Origin: Epichloe hybrida
Taxonomy: Eukaryota; Ascomycota; Sordariomycetes; Hypocreales; Clavicipitaceae
DNA length: 64,000 nt
Direction: 5' to 3'
Assembly (NCBI GenBank): GCA_019022495.1
Contig: JAFEKR010000010.1
Location: 310,001 to 374,000, forward strand
Both the position numbers and the translations under genes were made by a program. The notes beneath the pieces were generated by a model. The model did no database searches, had not been told where the DNA came from, and was given only the letters and a program-made list of their open reading frames with translations. Below are positions 60,546 to 64,000 of the stretch, piece after piece. Numbering within the stretch: the first letter of the stretch is position 1; each line of letters opens with the position of its first letter.

Positions 60546-61569
60546 ACAGTAATAAATTCAGATAATTCGTAGCTTTAATATTAATTTTAATTAAAGAAGT
60601 CCCTATTAAGGCACACTATAGTATAGGGAAGGTTAAAAGGTATTATAGGCTACTCTAAAGAGCCTATAATATAATTAGACATAAATACCCTATAACGCTA
60701 GAACCTATTACCCTTTAAATAGTAATTAAGGCCTTAAATAACACTATAGGCCCTAATAGCCTTATCCTAACCCTCCTTATCTTTAGAGCCTACCTACGTA
60801 TAATAAATAAGTCCCTACTATTACCTAATATTATATAGTATGTAATTATAGTATAGAAGGCTACTAAAGAGATTAAAAAACTTTACACTATCTAGAAGGT
60901 TAATAAAGCCCTTACTAAATATAATAGCCTAGATACCTTAAAGACCCTTAGCCTACTACTTAGATTAAAGGTTAAGGTTTAGTAAGAAGGTAAGGGATAG
61001 GTAAGTTTATATAAGCTACTAGTAATTACTAGAGAAAGCTATATACTTAATATACCTAGAGGCCTAAAGACCTTTAGGTTAATATCTATTAAGCCTTACT
61101 ATAATAATCCTAGTAAGAAAAAGATAGCAAAGCCTAGTAAAGAGAAAGGAGAAAAAAGGCAAGAGGCTTGTAATAAAAATATAGTGCTACTAATACTACT
61201 AAAGTAAGGACGCGGAAGGCTATAGAAGAACCCTCCTATAATACCTTAAGGTACTAATACCTTCCTATTAGCAAAAGAACATAGTAACCTAGCTCTTATA
61301 ATTAAGCTACATAAGGAAGGAATTATTAAGACCCTTAGCAAACCTTTTAAGCTATTAATAAAAGCGGAAATTAACGCTTTAATTAAGCAAGGTATATTTA
61401 AATTTATTATATTTAATAAGGAAGAATATAGTAGAATTCAAATCTTTAATTCCTAGATTATTAATAAGATTAAGGGTAAGATAATAGAACCCTACAAAAA
61501 GTTACGCCTTATGATCTAAGGGTGTAAGAATAAAGGGAAATAGGCTATTCTTATATAGGCCCTAATAAT

Positions 61570-61690
61570 TTAACGCGTGAGCTAACGTCTTATCCTTATA
61601 ATAGCCCTATTAATAAGATTAAGGAAATTCCTTATCTAGCTAAGAGATATCTATTAGGCTTATATATAGGCCTGTACATTACTAGAGCGG
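61570..61690 (+). pseudogene. Copia reverse-transcriptase relic (element 2)
   Basis: A block reading ALLIRLRKFLI, stop, LRDIY, stop, AYI lines up with the RDI(T)QAY motif of Copia RT. Too damaged for finer placement. Confidence 0.6.
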
Positions 61691-62609
61691 CTAATCCTAG
61701 CGCGCTTACTAATTTAGATATAGTATCTCTACCTACCTAGTATAATCTTAAGGGTTATTAAACCTCTCTATAGGCTTATAGAAGTAGGAATACACTAGTG
61801 GGTTACGTATTATAAGTATTATAGAGAGAACCTCTAGATAGAAACCTCTATATATAATCCCTACCTGCTTATAACTATAAAGGAAAGCCCTAACTTTACT
61901 TATGTTAGAATGTAAACTAATAATACGATTAGCCTCTTAGATAAGAAGTTCTCTAAGAAGGAAGAAACCTAGCTTATTATAGTAAGCTTTAACGTAAAGC
62001 TAAAGCAGTTTCTAACCTAGGATAGTCCCCTTACGTTTAATAGTAGTATTATTACGCTAGAGAATAATACTATTAAAATCTAGCAGAAAGGGCAGAGTAA
62101 TAAGTTAGAGTTAGTTCTAATAACTAACTTAAAGCGCAAATACGTTAAGCAAAGGGCCTAAGGCGCTTATATTACCTTAATCTACTAACTAGAGGCTTGC
62201 TTTAACCTATCTATTACTACATAACACTAGGAGCTAACCCTAGAGGATATAAAAGCCCTTAATTACTGCCTAAAGTAGCAGATAGATTACCTAGATAGAG
62301 GTCTAATGTTTATCCTAATTAACCTTAAGAAGGTAAAGCTCTTTGCCTTTGTAAATAAATCCTTTACTAATAACTAGGACTTATCCTTATAACTAGGATA
62401 TATACTTATCCTAGTAAACAAAGACTACACTAATAGTAAGTTTATAATTAAAGGTAATATTATACACTTTAGCTTAATAAAGAGCAAGAGAGTTATATAA
62501 AGTATGCTTGCCTTAGAAGTCTATAGTATAGTAGCTAGTGTTAATATAGCTTACGTAATTATAACTACCCTAAACTTAGTTACTAACTAACTAAAGCTCC
62601 TAAAGATTC

Positions 62610-62860
62610 TAGTTATTATATATATAGATTTATACTCCTTATATAAGTGCCTTATTAAGCTTAGTATAATAAAGGAGAAACGCCTAATGATTAATATTAT
62701 AGCCCTTTAATAGTTATATAAACGCTAAGAACTCTATAAGATCTAATAGATTAATAAAGAGAATAACCTAGCTAATGCCTTTATAAAGGTATTACCTAAT
62801 AAGGCCCTTAAGAGCTTTATCTTAACTAACTAGATAACTATCTAGATAGAGGGATAGGTT
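62610..62860 (+). pseudogene. Copia RNase H relic (element 2)
   Basis: YIDLYSLYKCLIKLSIIKEK and RLMINIIAL match the equivalent block in element 1, position for position. Confidence 0.78.
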
Positions 62861-63331
62861 ACCTACGTGTAATATATATGTGGTAAGAGGAAAAAGGTAA
62901 TTCTCTAGGAGGGTAGCTATAGGGATAAGATAGTAATATATAGGGGATTTACGCCCTTGTAGTTAATATCCCTAGCGGCCACAACTACGCTAGCTTACTA
63001 GGCCCTCCTAGTAAACTATAGAAATTAATAGCGGTGTGTAGGAGGATAAAGGTATTACTAAGGAGGAGGAAGATATTATATATGTGCTATAGTGTGGTAT
63101 ATATGTTATTTTAAGGAAAAGAAGGGATTTAGAAGGACTTACTTATCCTTATATAGGCTTATAGGCTAAGCAAGATTGTTATTTCCCTTTTATTAGTAAC
63201 TATATGCCTAGATAGGCTATAAGTTCTTTTCCTTATATCCCCTATTAATTATATTCTTAATCTGTCTTTCCTTTTTATTTCTACGATTAATATTACGCGT
63301 TAATAATTATATTAAAAGAGAGAAGTTCTAG

Positions 63332-63640
63332 TGTTAGAATAAAGGTAATATTAATTATGCGTCGTAGCCATAATTACCTAGTAGAAGCTTAGGCTGCGCG
63401 CGGACCCTACACGTGACCTATAACCTAGCACGTTAATTAGCTAGGAAATATAGGGACATAAACGCGTAACCCCTTTTCCCTTTATGTATTGTAACTTCTA
63501 GCTTTTTACCTCTCTTTTCCTATAACTTAATTAATTATAACAACAGACAACGCAGCCTAGAATAGATAATCGATGATAATACTATTCTTCGGGCTCACGA
63601 CTGTATTACACATTGAATTCAATACCCTGTGAATCCAACA
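63332..63640 (+). repeat. 3' LTR of Copia element 2
   Basis: 309 bp. The outer right part retains C/G (CGGGCTCACGACTGTATTAC), whereas the same part of the 5' LTR is mutated. Confidence 0.9.
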
Positions 63641-63679
63641 ATTATAGCCTTTCTATTTAACTAGATATTTCTAATATCT

Positions 63680-64000
63680 CCTATTATAATAATACAATAT
63701 AATTCTTTTGACTTTAAACTCCTACTTATTATCTGTAACGTTATCTCGCAGTAAGGACATATCTTTTACGCTAGACAGGTCCCCTACGAATAGTTTAAGA
63801 TTAGTAATGTTAAAAACATTATACAGACGCGTTCTAGGTAGCAGCTTTAATTAGTACATAAGTCTATAGGTACTAATTACCTTTTTAATTTTATAAGGGC
63901 CTAAGTACTTCACACTTAGCTTCCTACTAGGTTACTATAAGTTAATATTCTTTATAAATAATAAAACATAGTTACTTACACTAAACTTTATTAGGGTCCG
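63680..64000 (-). pseudogene. Ty3/Gypsy Pol C-terminal relic, runs off the window
   Basis: Minus-strand reading yields FSVSNYVLLFIKNINL and PSRKLSVKYLGPYKIKKVI, resembling the region after the Gypsy integrase core. Stops are present and the start lies outside the window. Confidence 0.55.

Larger units (their letters stand above)
56833..63640 (+). mobile_element. Copia-type LTR retrotransposon 2, complete but coding-dead
   Basis: 6808-bp element with two 309-bp LTRs and a perfect target duplication ATTAT (56828-56832 and 63641-63645). Plus orientation: AAAAGAGAGAAG purine run before the right LTR, and the relic order gag knuckle (59.3 kb), integrase (60.3-60.5 kb), reverse transcriptase (61.6 kb), RNase H (62.6 kb). 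After the 5' LTR it shares CTAATTAGT(A/G)GTT with element 1 and appears to be of the same Copia lineage, but the LTRs are unrelated in length and sequence. Confidence 0.88.
47560..64000. other. TA-rich, RIP-mutated heterochromatin-like block
   Basis: Base composition changes abruptly. TpA is extremely frequent and CpA/TpG scarce across 16.4 kb, the outcome expected from repeat-induced point mutation (C to T, preferring CpA). No intact ORF above about 95 codons remains. Identifiable contents are retrotransposon relics only. Confidence 0.85.

Noticed and set aside
1..64000. tRNA genes and a secondary-metabolite or other functional gene cluster
   Set aside because: No A-box/B-box pair was found by eye (a tRNAscan run would be decisive), and neighbouring genes belong to unrelated pathways.

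Overview
This window is nuclear DNA of a filamentous ascomycete. Short introns (mostly 50-120 bp) carry GTNNGT-type donors and CTAAC/CTGAC-like branch sites. The gene content (NsdD/SUB-1-type GATA factor, fungal glutamate-cysteine ligase, GH3 beta-glucosidase, fungal G-alpha) and strongly RIP-mutated retrotransposons point to a sordariomycete, most likely Hypocreales. The order is an inference from codon use, protein flavour and recurrent TACGGA-type intergenic motifs; the species cannot be read from the sequence.

Layout. 1-26 kb is a compact gene-rich block with genes on both strands: LAT-type amino-acid permease (-), FAM32A homologue (+), Ser/Thr-rich membrane or GPI-type protein (-), dolichol kinase SEC59 (+), ORC2 (-), GEP4 phosphatidylglycerophosphatase (+), a coiled-coil protein of unknown function (-), an Hsp70-like ATPase with 11 exons (+), a 77-residue conserved-looking small protein (+), MYG1 exonuclease (+), endosulfine IGO1 (-) and glutamate-cysteine ligase (+). 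All exon joins below were derived by hand from splice signals, reading phase and family conservation; each joined model is a multiple of three.

26-47 kb is gene-poor. It holds a 636-bp terminal-inverted-repeat element with an unusually long target duplication (27.8-28.4 kb), the NsdD-type GATA regulator (-) with about 8.4 kb of gene-free, minisatellite- and homopolymer-rich DNA upstream, a secreted GH3 beta-glucosidase with a C-terminal frameshift (-), and a group II G-protein alpha subunit (-) that needs a GC-AG intron. From about 47.56 kb to the end lies an extremely TA-rich, CpA/TpG-poor block typical of repeat-induced point mutation (RIP). It contains two complete but coding-dead Copia elements in opposite orientation (49732-56314 minus; 56833-63640 plus), each with equal-length LTRs and a perfect 5-bp target duplication, plus weaker Gypsy-like traces on both sides.

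The genes are mostly housekeeping (replication, splicing, glycosylation, cardiolipin, glutathione) with three signalling or developmental regulators (G-alpha, endosulfine, NsdD). They do not form a metabolic cluster. The most unusual structures are the inverted-repeat element with a 12-bp duplication and the polarity of RIP damage inside the Copia LTRs.
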